Assembly: GCA_023957975.1 (NCBI GenBank)
Contig: JAMLGM010000004.1
Location: 186,001-250,000 of the forward strand
DNA: 64,000 nt
Source: Microthrixaceae bacterium
GTDB taxonomy: Bacteria; Actinomycetota; Acidimicrobiia; Acidimicrobiales; Microtrichaceae
Reading direction: 5' to 3'
The notes under the pieces were generated by a model. That model had not been told where the DNA came from. It did no database searches and worked only from the letters and a program-made list of their open reading frames with translations. Positions within the stretch are counted from its first letter, which is position 1. Every line of letters starts with the position of its first letter. Made by a program: the position numbers and the translations under genes. Shown piece by piece: positions 9,939-18,768 of the stretch.

Positions 9939-10657
9939 CCGGTCAGCGGCGTACGGCGAACGAATGGCCTCCGCTGGCCGCGGTTGCGCACGACGACACG
10001 TGTCGGTTGATCCCGGGTCGCTACGCGAGCGACGCGGAGCACGTCCTTGGCGACCTTGCCGGTGCTGAGGCCGACCTGGATTCACTCGTTCGGCTCTCGG
10101 CCGCGACGAACAGTCGGCTGCTCGCCCAGGAGGAGCGCCACCCGGGCGGTCTCGGTCGGGGCGACCTCGTGTTCGGTGTGCCCTATTCCAAGATCGTCAA
10201 CGGCGCGTTCGCCTACGGAGGCCAGGGAGCACGGTTTCATCCGCCAGGGCCTCGGGGTGCGTGGTATTGCGCGCTCGACGTCGCCACGTGTCTGGCGGAG
10301 GTCGCGCATCATCGCATCGTTCATCTCCGCGAGACGGGGGTGACCGAGGAGACCGACGTTCCGTATCGACTGTTTCTGGCAGATATCCACGCCCAGGATT
10401 TCGCCCTGCTTGACGACGGCGATTCGCGGGCGAGGTCGTGTCTCGACCCCGACAGCTATGTGGGTGGTCAAGCGCTCGGTGCCCGGTTGCGATCAGAGCA
10501 TCGCGGGGGTGTTCGGTACCCGTCGGTGCGCCTTGATGGTGGGGTATGTCTCGCCGTGCTGCACGCCCCGATCGTCGCCAACGTGCGTCGCGGGGACCTC
10601 TACATGTTGACGATCGGCGACGCTGCGTTGGCGCAGGTGGTGACGGTCTCCGCCTGA
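9935..10657 (+). CDS. RES-domain toxin (NAD+-consuming, MbcT-like)
   Basis: 240 residues from GTG 9935, overlapping the antitoxin stop (GTGA). The RES core is visible: CRLIPGRYAS near residue 28, GRGDLVFGVPYSK, then GARFHPPGPRGAWYCALDVATCLAEV, which carries the conserved Arg and Glu expected in the active site, and a C-terminal strand LYMLTIGDAALAQVVTV. RES toxins such as mycobacterial MbcT destroy NAD+ by phosphorolysis or hydrolysis when the antitoxin is lost. It is somewhat longer than the minimal ~150-200 residue RES protein because of an N-terminal segment (residues 1-25). Confidence 0.87.
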   Translation: MTGQRRTANEWPPLAAVAHDDTCRLIPGRYASDAEHVLGDLAGAEADLDSLVRLSAATNSRLLAQEERHPGGLGRGDLVFGVPYSKIVNGAFAYGGQGARFHPPGPRGAWYCALDVATCLAEVAHHRIVHLRETGVTEETDVPYRLFLADIHAQDFALLDDGDSRARSCLDPDSYVGGQALGARLRSEHRGGVRYPSVRLDGGVCLAVLHAPIVANVRRGDLYMLTIGDAALAQVVTVSA

Positions 10658-10741
10658 GGTATGCGCACCGGCGCTCGCCGGCGCGCATCGGAGCTCGCCC
10701 ACGCGATCGGTGCGATGATTGCGCAGACGCGAGGAGGTCGC

Positions 10742-11644
10742 ATGCGTATCGCCAATATCGACGGGGTTCCCCACCTGATCAGCAACACGCCGAACGGGGA
10801 CCACGACTGCATCAGTGTCGCGGCGGCGACAGGCGGCGCGATCACGGCGGGGTTCCCGGAGATTTTCGGGGTGCTCGATCAGGTGAGCGCGTTGTTGCGC
10901 AAGGTCGAGGTCGGTGACGTGTTGCCGCCGGACGCGACGCCCGAGCCGGTCGATCCACGCACCCTCGGTTGCGCGGTCGGGGTGCCCCGTCAGGTGTTTG
11001 CCATCGGGCTGAATTACGCGGAACACATTGCCGAGTTCACGTCGCCGCTGGGTGAGATGCCGCCGTTTTTCACCAAGTTTCCGTCCTGTCTGGCGGGACC
11101 GTTCGACGACGTTCCACTAGCTGGGGAGTTCATGGATTGGGAGGTTGAACTCGTCGCGGTCATTTCCAAACCGGCGCGCAACGTGTCGGAGGCGGACGCG
11201 CTCGATCACGTCGCCGGGTACACGGTGGGCCAGGACATCACCGACCGGGTGTTGCAGCAGGCGGCGAGTGGCCAGTTCTGTCTCGGCAAGTCGCGTCGGG
11301 GCTGTGGCCCGATCGGGCCGTGGGTGGTGACCCCCGACGAGTTCGCCAGTGCCGAGCTCGATCCGACCTCGTTGAAGCTGGGGTGTTCGGTCAACGGGGA
11401 GACGATGCAGTCGGGCAACACCGAGGCGATGATCTACACCGTCGCCCGACTGGTTTCGTTGTTGTCGTCGGTGACCGATCTGCTCACCGGCGATGTGATC
11501 TTCACCGGCACACCATCGGGTGTCGGCAAGGCCCAGATTCCGCCGCGCTCGCTTCAGCCCGGAGACGTGCTCGAATCGTGGATTGAAGGCATTGGTCGCC
11601 TGCGCAACCGTTGCGTCGCAGCACCGACGGCGTCAATGGGATGA
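10742..11644 (+). CDS. Fumarylacetoacetate hydrolase (FAH) family protein
   Basis: A 300-residue protein from ATG 10742 with a GAGGAGG ribosome-binding site. It shows the FAH fold hallmarks: FAIGLNYAEHIAEF, PPFFTKFPSCLAGPF, the metal-ligand segment DWEVELVAVI, VAGYTVGQDITDR, and the C-terminal LLTGDVIFTGTPSGVG. Family members are 2-hydroxyhepta-2,4-diene-1,7-dioate isomerases, acylpyruvases or ureidoglycolate-lyase-like enzymes acting on aromatic or C-C bond substrates with Mg2+/Mn2+. The exact substrate is not readable from sequence. Next on the strand is fumC 55 bases on, which would use a fumarate product. Confidence 0.92.
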   Translation: MRIANIDGVPHLISNTPNGDHDCISVAAATGGAITAGFPEIFGVLDQVSALLRKVEVGDVLPPDATPEPVDPRTLGCAVGVPRQVFAIGLNYAEHIAEFTSPLGEMPPFFTKFPSCLAGPFDDVPLAGEFMDWEVELVAVISKPARNVSEADALDHVAGYTVGQDITDRVLQQAASGQFCLGKSRRGCGPIGPWVVTPDEFASAELDPTSLKLGCSVNGETMQSGNTEAMIYTVARLVSLLSSVTDLLTGDVIFTGTPSGVGKAQIPPRSLQPGDVLESWIEGIGRLRNRCVAAPTASMG

Positions 11645-11652
11645 CGGTGGGT

Positions 11653-11686
11653 TAGCCGGAACAACCGAGTAGCCGGAACAACAGAT
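11653..11686. repeat. Direct repeat, 2 x 17 bp, before fumC
   Basis: TAGCCGGAACAAC occurs at 11653-11665 and 11670-11682 with a 17-base period. It fills the short gap between the FAH stop and the fumC ribosome-binding site (AGGAG). It may be a simple duplication; a regulatory role is possible because of its position. Confidence 0.6.
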
Positions 11687-11699
11687 CAGGAGCGCGGAG

Positions 11700-13043
11700 A
11701 TGAGCGAATCAACCACGTCGGCACAGATCCTGTACGGGGCCGAGACCACCAAGGCCGTGCACAACTTTGCGATCTCCGGGCAGCCCGTTCCGATGTCGGT
11801 CGTGCACTGGCTCGCCCGCATCAAGGGGGCCGCCGCCACGGTGAATGCCCGGCTCGGCAAGCTCGACGTCGGCGTCGCCGCCGCGATCACCGCCGCGGCC
11901 GATGAAGTCGTCGCCGGACGCTACGACGACCAGTTCCCCGTCGACGTGTTCCAGACCGGTTCGGGAACCTCCACCAACATGAACGTCAACGAGGTCATCT
12001 CGGCGCTCACCGGTGGCGTCGCTCACCCGAACGACCACGTGAACATGGGCCAATCCTCCAATGACACGTTCCCCTCGGCCGTTCACCTCGCCGCCCTCGA
12101 TGCCGTGCAGCGACGCCTGTTGCCGGCGCTCGACCACCTCGCATCGGCGCTCGAGGCGAAGTCCGTCGAGTTCCACGACGTCGTCAAGGCCGGGCGGACC
12201 CACCTGATGGACGCGGTGCCGATCACCCTCGGGCAGGAGTTCGGCGGGTATGGCGCCCAGGTCCGCCTCGGCATCGAGCGAATCTCGGCAACACTCGATC
12301 GGGTCGGGCAGATCCCGCTCGGCGGAACGGCGGTCGGCAACGGGCTCAACACTCCGGCGGAGTTTGCCTCGATGGTGCGCGGCGTGCTGGTGGACCTCAC
12401 CGGGTTGCGCCACGTCGGCGCGCCGCTCGATCACTTCGAGGCCCAGGCGAATCGCGATGCACTGGTCGAGCTGTCCGGTGCGCTTCGGGGCCTGGCGGTG
12501 TCGCTGACGAAGATCGCCCAGGACATCGCACTGATGGGTTCGGGGCCTCGAGCGGGCATCGGCGAACTGGTGCTGCCCTCGCTGCAGAAGGGTTCCTCGA
12601 TCATGCCCGGCAAGGTCAACCCGGTGATGGCCGAGGTGGTGTTGCAGGTCGCGGCCCAGGTCATCGGCAACGACACCGCCATCACGATCGGGGGCATGCA
12701 AGGGCAGTTCGAACTCAACGTGCGGGTGCCGCTCATCGCCCGGAACCTGCTCGAGTCGATCGACCTGCTCACTAACTCGACGACGGCCTTCGCCGACAAG
12801 TGCATCGCTGGGCTGGCGGTCAATCCCGCCGGTACCGAACGCGGCGCCCACGGAACCCTGGCGGTGGCCACCGCGCTGAACGAACACATCGGCTATGACC
12901 TGGCGACGAAGATCGTCGCGGCTGCGGCCGACAGCGGGCGCCCGTTGCGCGAGGTGGCGATCGAGGCCGGGGTCGACGCCGACCTGTATGACTCGGTCAT
13001 CGACCTGCGCCGCATCGCCGCGGGCAACGAACCGCTCGCCTGA
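11700..13043 (+). CDS. fumC: Class II fumarate hydratase
   Basis: A 447-residue member of the fumarase/aspartase superfamily. The signature GSSIMPGKVNP is at 298-308, with QTGSGTSTNMNVNEV, MGQSSNDTFPSAVH, KAGRTHLMDAVPITLGQEF and GGTAVGNGLNTP in their expected order. It interconverts fumarate and malate in the TCA cycle. Class II enzymes are about 460 residues, so it is full length. AGGAG lies just before ATG 11700. Aspartate ammonia-lyase shares the fold and cannot be fully excluded by eye, but the substrate-loop motifs fit fumarase better. A perfect palindrome starts 13 bases after the stop. Confidence 0.9.
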   Translation: MSESTTSAQILYGAETTKAVHNFAISGQPVPMSVVHWLARIKGAAATVNARLGKLDVGVAAAITAAADEVVAGRYDDQFPVDVFQTGSGTSTNMNVNEVISALTGGVAHPNDHVNMGQSSNDTFPSAVHLAALDAVQRRLLPALDHLASALEAKSVEFHDVVKAGRTHLMDAVPITLGQEFGGYGAQVRLGIERISATLDRVGQIPLGGTAVGNGLNTPAEFASMVRGVLVDLTGLRHVGAPLDHFEAQANRDALVELSGALRGLAVSLTKIAQDIALMGSGPRAGIGELVLPSLQKGSSIMPGKVNPVMAEVVLQVAAQVIGNDTAITIGGMQGQFELNVRVPLIARNLLESIDLLTNSTTAFADKCIAGLAVNPAGTERGAHGTLAVATALNEHIGYDLATKIVAAAADSGRPLREVAIEAGVDADLYDSVIDLRRIAAGNEPLA

Positions 13044-13056
13044 CCCACCCCAGCCT

Positions 13057-13106
13057 GTTCTCCGCTAACCAGTGGTCGTGATCACGACCACTGGTTAGCG
13101 GAGAAC
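13057..13106. terminator. Perfect 50-bp palindrome, subfamily A
   Basis: Arms of 25 bases meet at TGATCA with no loop. The outer part is GTTCTCCGCT, the inner part AACCAGTGGTCGTGA. Differs from the copy at 14708 by one compensated pair (GCTAA/TTAGC versus GATAA/TTATC), which keeps the palindrome perfect. It lies 13 bases after the fumC stop and 27 bases before ilvA. There is no T-tract. Confidence 0.75.
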
Positions 13107-13133
13107 GAGCTCAGGCGGGTCATACTTTCCTGC

Positions 13134-14690
13134 ATGACCACGCCGACCCCGGAACCGGCACCGACCTCGGATTACCTGCAGCGGATTCTCACGGCTCGGG
13201 TCTATGACCTCGCGGTCGAATCGCCGCTGGAGTTCGCTCCATCGCTGTCCGAGCGCATCGGTGCGGACGTGTGGCTCAAACGCGAGGACACCCAAAGCGT
13301 GCACAGCTTCAAGGTGCGCGGTGCTTACAACAAGATGGTCCGGCTCACCCCCGAACAGCTCGCCAGCGGCGTGATCTGCGCGTCGGCTGGCAACCACGCC
13401 CAGGGGGTGGCGTTGAGCGCCCGTCACCTCGGCTGCCGAGCGGTCGTGGTGATGCCACGCACGACCCCGCAGGTGAAACTCGACGCCGTCGCGGCGCTCG
13501 GTGCGGAGGTCGTGTTGCACGGCGACAACTATTCCGATGCCGCCGAACGCGCCGAGGAACTGCGCGTCGCCGAGGGCCTGACCTATGTGCATCCGTTCGA
13601 CGATCCCGACGTCATCGCCGGCCAGGGAACGATCGGCATGGAGATTCTCCGCCAGGTTCACGGCGTTCCCGATGCGATCTTCGTTCCCGTCGGTGGAGGC
13701 GGACTCGTCGCCGGCATCGGGGCGTATGTGAAGGCGGTGTTGCCCGAGGTGCGCATCGTCGGCGTCCAATCCGAGGACTCCGATGCGATGGCCCGATCGG
13801 TCGATTCCGGCGAGCTGGTCGAACTCCCCGACGTCGGCCTCTTTAGCGACGGCACGGCGGTTCGAGCCGTCGGAACCGAGACCTATCGACTGGCCCGCGA
13901 GGTCGTCGACGAGTTCATCACCGTCGACACCGATGCGGTCTGTGCGGCCATCAAGGACATCTTCAACGACACCCGCAGCATCGTCGAACCGGCCGGAGCG
14001 TTGGCCGTTGCGGGGGTGAAGCGCTACGCCGCCGACCAGCCTGTCGCCGATCAGCACCTCGGCGACGCGCCCGTGAAGAAGTCGTTCGTCGCGGTCACCA
14101 GCGGCGCCAACATGAACTTCGATCGCCTGCGTTTCGTCGCCGAACGATCCGAGGAGCGGGAATCGCTGTTCGCCGTCACGATTCCCGAGCGTCGGGGGAG
14201 TTTTCGTCATCTGGCCGAACTGCTCGGCGACCGGGCGGTCACCGAGTTCAACTACCGCATCTCTGATCGCGACCGGGCGGTGGTCTTCGTGGGCATCGCC
14301 ACGACGGGTTCGGCGGATTCGGCGGAGATGGCCGAGGAATTCGGTCGCAGCGGGTTTGACACGGTCGATCTCACCCATGACGAGCTCGCCACCGAACACC
14401 TTCGCCACATGGTGGGGGGTCCGAGCGCGCTTGCCGGCAACGAGCGCTTGTTTCGCATCCTGTTCCCCGAACGCCCTGGCGCGTTGGGACGCTTTCTGGA
14501 TGCGATGAGCGCAGAGTGGAACATCAGCCTGTTCCACTACCGAAACCAGGGGGCCGACTACGGCCGGGTGCTCATCGGCATCCAGGTTCCCCCCGAGGAC
14601 GACGAGGCGTTCGCCAAGTTCCTCTACGCGATGGCGTATCCGTGGGTGGAGGAGTCCGACCACCCCGCCTACCGGCTTTTCCTGCGGTAG
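13134..14690 (+). CDS. ilvA: Biosynthetic threonine ammonia-lyase (threonine dehydratase)
   Basis: A 518-residue PLP enzyme that deaminates threonine to 2-oxobutanoate, the first step to isoleucine. The PLP lysine is K60 in HSFKVRGAYN; the glycine loop VGGGGLVAG follows near residue 185; SAGNHAQG lies near 85. The C-terminal part (about 330-518) contains two ACT-like regulatory repeats (RRGSFRHLAELLG; RPGALGRFLDAM), the length and plan of the isoleucine-feedback-inhibited biosynthetic form rather than the short catabolic form. It is flanked on both sides by subfamily A palindromes. Confidence 0.94.
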   Translation: MTTPTPEPAPTSDYLQRILTARVYDLAVESPLEFAPSLSERIGADVWLKREDTQSVHSFKVRGAYNKMVRLTPEQLASGVICASAGNHAQGVALSARHLGCRAVVVMPRTTPQVKLDAVAALGAEVVLHGDNYSDAAERAEELRVAEGLTYVHPFDDPDVIAGQGTIGMEILRQVHGVPDAIFVPVGGGGLVAGIGAYVKAVLPEVRIVGVQSEDSDAMARSVDSGELVELPDVGLFSDGTAVRAVGTETYRLAREVVDEFITVDTDAVCAAIKDIFNDTRSIVEPAGALAVAGVKRYAADQPVADQHLGDAPVKKSFVAVTSGANMNFDRLRFVAERSEERESLFAVTIPERRGSFRHLAELLGDRAVTEFNYRISDRDRAVVFVGIATTGSADSAEMAEEFGRSGFDTVDLTHDELATEHLRHMVGGPSALAGNERLFRILFPERPGALGRFLDAMSAEWNISLFHYRNQGADYGRVLIGIQVPPEDDEAFAKFLYAMAYPWVEESDHPAYRLFLR

Positions 14691-14707
14691 CGCCACCCAC
14701 CCCGCCT

Positions 14708-14757
14708 GTTCTCCGATAACCAGTGGTCGTGATCACGACCACTGGTTATCGGAGAAC
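14708..14757. terminator. Perfect 50-bp palindrome, subfamily A, between convergent genes
   Basis: Same design as 13057-13106, centred on TGATCA, with outer GTTCTCCGAT. It stands 17 bases after the ilvA stop and 32 bases from the uppP stop on the other strand, so it could terminate both. It is followed by a direct repeat of GAGAACGAGCTGG (starting 14753 and again about 14772), as if the right end of the element had been duplicated. Confidence 0.75.
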
Positions 14758-14789
14758 GAGCTGGCGTGGGAGAACGAGCTGGGCGCGGG

Positions 14790-15779
14790 TCAGTTGTCGA
14801 TGACTCCGGTGAGCAGCAGCACCAAGCTGAGGGCGCCGATCGCGAGTCGGTACCACCCGAAGATCGTCAGCGGGTGCTTCTGCAGATAGCCGATCATCCA
14901 GCGCACCGACGCGAACGCGGCCACCCCCGCGGCCACGACTCCGACGAGTGGGCTCACTACTCCGAACTGGTCGAAAATCTCCGAGCCGTGTTTGGCGAGT
15001 TCGTACATGCTCGCACCCGTCAACGTCACAAATCCGAGGAGGAAGGCGAACTCCACCGCCACTCCGATGGAGCAGCCGAGCAGCATCGCCCCGAGCAGTG
15101 TCACGAACGAGCGGCTGGTGCCCGGCCACATGGCGATCGCCTGGGCGAAACCGATGATGAGCGCGCTCAGCGGCGGAATCGAAGCGACCGAGGTGATGTG
15201 TTCGTTGAGCCGGTCCTGGTAATGCACGAAGACGAGGATGACGACACCACCCACGAGCCAGGCGATCGTGACCGGCCACGCTCCGAGCAGTTTGGCCTTG
15301 ATCCAGTCGTCGAAAATCAAGGCGATCACGACGGCCGGAACGGTGGCGATGATGAGCGACCGCACCAGCAACAGCCCCTCGCGGCTGCGACCCAACACCC
15401 CGGAGATCATGAGTGCGAACCGGTCCCGGTAGATGCCCAGAACCGCCAAAATGGCGCCGACCTGGATGACGATTGCATAGCTGTCCGCTGCGTCGCGCAT
15501 CGCCTGGGTGTCGTTGAGGCCGAGGAGTTTGGTGGTGATCAGCAGGTGCCCGGTCGAACTCACGGGTAGGTATTCGGTGACGCCCTCGACGACGCCGAGG
15601 ACGATGGCCTGCCACAGCTTCAGCTGTGCGGCCTCGGATCCGACCGCAACCGCCGATGAGGCGGCACCCGCCGCAGCGCCCGCCGGTCGAGTGAGCACGA
15701 AGGCGGCAAGGGCCGCGAGGGCTGCACCGAGCAGCCACCGTCGTCGGCTCGCAGGGGAAGCGATTCGTTGAGTGAGCAC
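14790..15779 (-). CDS. uppP: Undecaprenyl-diphosphatase UppP (BacA)
   Basis: A 329-residue integral membrane phosphatase that recycles undecaprenyl pyrophosphate to the monophosphate carrier. Family motifs are clear: QAIVLGVVEGVTEYLPVSST near residue 58 (first catalytic loop) and AIAMWPGTSRS near residue 195 (second loop). The usual family length is about 270; here a 50-residue N-terminal extension includes an extra hydrophobic, alanine-rich segment (WLLGAALAALAAFVLTRPAGA) resembling a signal peptide. Internal ATGs would give the standard length only by losing the first helix. It supports peptidoglycan and the glycan island downstream in the window. Confidence 0.92.
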   Translation of the reverse strand: MLTQRIASPASRRRWLLGAALAALAAFVLTRPAGAAAGAASSAVAVGSEAAQLKLWQAIVLGVVEGVTEYLPVSSTGHLLITTKLLGLNDTQAMRDAADSYAIVIQVGAILAVLGIYRDRFALMISGVLGRSREGLLLVRSLIIATVPAVVIALIFDDWIKAKLLGAWPVTIAWLVGGVVILVFVHYQDRLNEHITSVASIPPLSALIIGFAQAIAMWPGTSRSFVTLLGAMLLGCSIGVAVEFAFLLGFVTLTGASMYELAKHGSEIFDQFGVVSPLVGVVAAGVAAFASVRWMIGYLQKHPLTIFGWYRLAIGALSLVLLLTGVIDN

Positions 15780-15846
15780 CCAGGCACCCTATCGAGTCAC
15801 CTCGAAACTCCGGTTGCTTTGGCGTCCCAATCTCACCCGCAGTGGG

Positions 15847-15898
15847 CGTTCTGTAGGTAATTCCGGTGGTCATGGCAACCGCGATTACCTACAGAACG
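15847..15898. terminator. 52-bp imperfect palindrome, subfamily B
   Basis: Arms CGTTCTGTAGGTAAT (15847-15861) and ATTACCTACAGAACG (15884-15898) are perfect; the inner 22 bases still pair except for a few mismatches or wobbles, with ACCG/CGGT in register. It shares GTTCTGTAGGT and GGCAACCG with the element at 40645. It is 66 bases beyond the stop of the glutathione peroxidase gene and upstream of uppP, in a 185-base gap whose remaining sequence is GC-rich and otherwise featureless. Confidence 0.7.
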
Positions 15899-15964
15899 GC
15901 GTCGGGTGGGCCGGCGGGTCGGGGCAGCGCGGCGGGCCGGCGGGCCGGGCGTGGGGCGGGTCGG

Positions 15965-16447
15965 CTAGCGGGTGAGGGCGGCGTCGATGTCGGAACGGAT
16001 CTGTTCGGGCTTAGTCGTCGGCGCATACCGCTTGATGACCTGTCCGTCTCGGCCGATGAGGAACTTCGTGAAGTTCCACTTGATGCGTCCGCCGAGCAAT
16101 CCGGAACGTTGATCCTTGAGCCACTCGAACAACGGATGGGTGTCGGGGCCGTTCACGTCGATCTTCGAAAACATCGGAAAGGTCACGTCGTAGGTGAGCG
16201 AGCAGAAGTTCTTGATCTCCTCCTCGTCGCCTGGTTCCTGGTGGGCGAACTGATCGCACGGAAAGCCGAGCACCTCGAACCCGCGGTCGGCGAAGTCGCG
16301 GTGCAACGCCTCGAGTCCCTCGTACTGCGGTGTGAACCCGCATTTGGACGCGACGTTGGTGATCAGCAGCACGTCTCCGTTCCAGATCGACAGCGGTGTG
16401 GCGGCTCCGTCGATGTCGGTGGCGGTGAAATCAAAGACGTTGGCCAT
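15965..16447 (-). CDS. Glutathione peroxidase family thiol peroxidase
   Basis: 160 residues, the normal bacterial length. The peroxidatic residue is Cys36 (NVASKCGFTPQY), not selenocysteine. FPCDQFAHQEPG holds the catalytic Gln (66), KWNFTKFLI the Trp/Asn pair, and Cys82 (NFCSLTYDVTFP) sits where the resolving Cys is found in thioredoxin-dependent members. Reduction by thioredoxin rather than glutathione is therefore likely. It is divergent from the type III glutamine synthetase with 77 bases between starts. Confidence 0.93.
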   Translation of the reverse strand: MANVFDFTATDIDGAATPLSIWNGDVLLITNVASKCGFTPQYEGLEALHRDFADRGFEVLGFPCDQFAHQEPGDEEEIKNFCSLTYDVTFPMFSKIDVNGPDTHPLFEWLKDQRSGLLGGRIKWNFTKFLIGRDGQVIKRYAPTTKPEQIRSDIDAALTR

Positions 16448-16472
16448 GATGGGGCTCCCCTCGGAAACATTG

Positions 16473-16487
16473 CGTTAACAAAACGCC
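16473..16487. promoter_or_regulatory. Small dyad in the gpx/glutamine synthetase divergent promoter region
   Basis: GCGTT-AACAA-AACGC, including the palindrome GTTAAC, lies midway between the two divergent starts (26 bases from the peroxidase start, 37 from the synthetase start). It is the only AT-richer patch in this gap. It could be an operator for a nitrogen or redox regulator, but no known box is matched convincingly. Confidence 0.25.
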
Positions 16488-16524
16488 CATAGGCTGTGGC
16501 CGTCCCTGACGACAGGAGTGTTCT

Positions 16525-18702
16525 ATGGGTGGCAGTACGGACCGTCGGCGCGCGATCAACGCTATTGCGCATTGGACCCCTCCGGCGCCGTTCTTCAATG
16601 ACAGCGACACCCCCGGTGAGCTGTTCGGTGCGAACGTGTTCTCCAAGGCGGTCATGCGTTCTCGCCTTCCGAAGAACATCTACCAGTCGGTCGTGGCGAC
16701 GATCGAGGAGTCCAAGCCCCTCGACCACACCATCGCGGATGTGGTCGCCTCGGCGATGAAGGACTGGGCGATGGAAAAGGGTGCCACGCACTATGCGCAC
16801 GTCTTTTACCCGCTCACGGGTCTGACCGCCGAGAAACACGACAGCTTCCTCGAGCCCGACGGCGACGGTGGCGTGATCTCCGAGTTCACCGGCAAGACCC
16901 TCGTGCAGGGCGAGCCCGATGCGTCGAGCTTTCCGAACGGCGGCCTGCGCGGCACCTTCGAGGCCCGGGGCTACACCGGCTGGGACGTGACCAGCCCCGC
17001 CTACATCCTCGAAAACCCGAACGGCAACACGCTGTGCATTCCCACGGTGTTCGTGTCGTGGACCGGTGAGGCACTCGACAAGAAGTTGCCGTTGCTGCGC
17101 TCCCGCCAGGCCCTCGACGGCGCGGCGCGGCGGGTACTCGAACTGTTCGGTCACACCGACATCGACCCGATCCAGAGCTATGCGGGTGCCGAACAGGAGT
17201 ACTTCCTGATCGACCGCAACCTCTACCTGCAACGCCCCGACCTGATGTCGACCGGGCGCACGTTGCTGGGGTGCCCGCCGCCCAAGGGCCAGGAGTTCGA
17301 CGACCACTACTTCGGATCGATCCCCGACCGCGTTTTGGCGTTCATGATGGATGTCGACCGCGAGCTGTTCAAGCTCGGCATTCCCGCAAAGACCCGCCAC
17401 AACGAGGTCGCTCCCGGACAATTCGAGATCGCCCCGGTGTTCGAGATCGCCAACCTGGCCCACGACCATCAGCAGCTTCTGATGTCGACGCTGCGCCGGG
17501 TGGCCGAAAAGTACGACCTGGAATGTCTGTTGCACGAAAAGCCCTTCGCCGGGGTGAACGGGTCGGGCAAGCACGTGAACTTCAGCTTCGGGAACAAGGC
17601 CCAAGGCAACCTGTTGAACCCCGGCGACACGCCCCACGAGAACGCACAGTTCCTCGTGTTCTGCGCGGCGGTGATCCGCGGGGTGCACCGCCATGGGGGC
17701 GTGTTGCGCGCCGTGGTGGCCTCGGCCCGCAACGACCATCGCCTCGGCGCGAACGAGGCGCCGCCGGCGATCATTTCGATCTTCCTCGGCGACCAACTCG
17801 TCGACGTGTTCGAACAGATCAAGGGCGGGGGAGCGACCGAGTCGAAGGGCCGTCAGGCACTTGTGGTCGGCGTCGACACCCTGCCGCCGTTGCCCGCCGA
17901 TCCGGGCGACCGGAACCGCACGAGCCCCTTCGCCTTCACCGGCAATCGCTTCGAGTTCCGTGCTCCGGGGTCCTCGCAGTCGATCTCGGGTCCGATGGTC
18001 GCCATCAACACGATCGTGGCCGAATCGCTCGACTACGTCGCGAACGAGTTGGAGTCGCGGCTGTCGAAAGGCGACGATCTCAACTCGGCGATTCAGTCGG
18101 TGTTGCAACAGATCATGGTCGACCACGACGCCGTGCTCTTCAACGGCGACGGCTATTCCGACGATTGGCAGGTCGAGGCCGAGCGGCGAGGCCTGTTGAA
18201 CCTTCGCACCAGCGCCGATGCGCTCCCGCAGTTCGGCACCAGCGAGGCGATTGCGCTGTTCAGCGGCTACGAGGTGCTCAACGAGCGAGAGTTGGCCAGC
18301 CGCCAGGAGGTGTACCTCGAGCAGTACGTGCTGGGCGTCGAGGTGGAGGCGCGACAACTGCTCGAGATGTGCAACACGCTGATCTACCCTGCAGCGGCGC
18401 GTTACCAGGCCCAACTCGCCCGAGGCCTGGTCGACCTGGCGGCCTTGGGCCTCGACGGAGACCGCGAGGTGATCAACATCGTCGTGGCCGGCATTCATCA
18501 ACTCCGCGCTGCGACGGCGGCCCTGGCGGCGTCGTTGGCCGAGGCCCCGCACGGAGACACCCAACAGGCAGCGGACCATTGCCGCGACCGGTTATTGCCG
18601 GCGATGGAGCGTCTGCGGGCGGTGGTCGATGGGATGGAAAACGAGGTTGCCGACGACCTGTGGCCGTTGCCGACCTACCAGGAGATGCTCTTCATCCTGT
18701 AG
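16525..18702 (+). CDS. glnN: Type III glutamine synthetase
   Basis: 725 residues, the length of GSIII (about 700-730) and far longer than GSI. It condenses glutamate and ammonia with ATP. GSIII features: [28 protein letters not shown] (metal-binding Glu), [31 protein letters not shown], and [23 protein letters not shown] in the active-site region, then the C-terminal helical domain. AGGAGTGTTCT precedes ATG 16525. GSIII is patchy among actinobacteria, usually alongside a GSI. With gltBD 10 kb downstream it can form a GS-GOGAT ammonia-assimilation pair. Its last codons and stop are copied in the repeat that follows. Confidence 0.93.
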   Translation: MGGSTDRRRAINAIAHWTPPAPFFNDSDTPGELFGANVFSKAVMRSRLPKNIYQSVVATIEESKPLDHTIADVVASAMKDWAMEKGATHYAHVFYPLTGLTAEKHDSFLEPDGDGGVISEFTGKTLVQGEPDASSFPNGGLRGTFEARGYTGWDVTSPAYILENPNGNTLCIPTVFVSWTGEALDKKLPLLRSRQALDGAARRVLELFGHTDIDPIQSYAGAEQEYFLIDRNLYLQRPDLMSTGRTLLGCPPPKGQEFDDHYFGSIPDRVLAFMMDVDRELFKLGIPAKTRHNEVAPGQFEIAPVFEIANLAHDHQQLLMSTLRRVAEKYDLECLLHEKPFAGVNGSGKHVNFSFGNKAQGNLLNPGDTPHENAQFLVFCAAVIRGVHRHGGVLRAVVASARNDHRLGANEAPPAIISIFLGDQLVDVFEQIKGGGATESKGRQALVVGVDTLPPLPADPGDRNRTSPFAFTGNRFEFRAPGSSQSISGPMVAINTIVAESLDYVANELESRLSKGDDLNSAIQSVLQQIMVDHDAVLFNGDGYSDDWQVEAERRGLLNLRTSADALPQFGTSEAIALFSGYEVLNERELASRQEVYLEQYVLGVEVEARQLLEMCNTLIYPAAARYQAQLARGLVDLAALGLDGDREVINIVVAGIHQLRAATAALAASLAEAPHGDTQQAADHCRDRLLPAMERLRAVVDGMENEVADDLWPLPTYQEMLFIL

Positions 18703-18735
18703 CCACCCGCCGGTATCCTGTAGCCACCCGCCGGC
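18694..18735. repeat. Tandem duplication of the glutamine synthetase 3' end, 2 x 21 bp
   Basis: The unit ATCCTGTAGCCACCCGCCGG plus one base occurs at 18694-18714 and 18715-18735 with only the last base differing. The first copy holds the TAG stop of the upstream gene (18700-18702), so the stop is repeated outside the gene. This looks like a recent slippage duplication. Confidence 0.85.
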
Positions 18736-18768
18736 ATCAGCGGAGCTACCGGCAGTGCGCGACGCGCC

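Noticed and set aside
11700..13043. Aspartate ammonia-lyase instead of fumarase
   Set aside because: Both share GSSxMPxKxNP, but the GTAVGxGLN and GQEFGGY segments fit class II fumarase more closely; kept as fumC with reduced confidence.
16363..18579. A 738-codon minus-strand open frame opposite glutamine synthetase
   Set aside because: Antisense to GSIII throughout and running into the peroxidase gene in a wrong frame; no motif and shadow-like composition.
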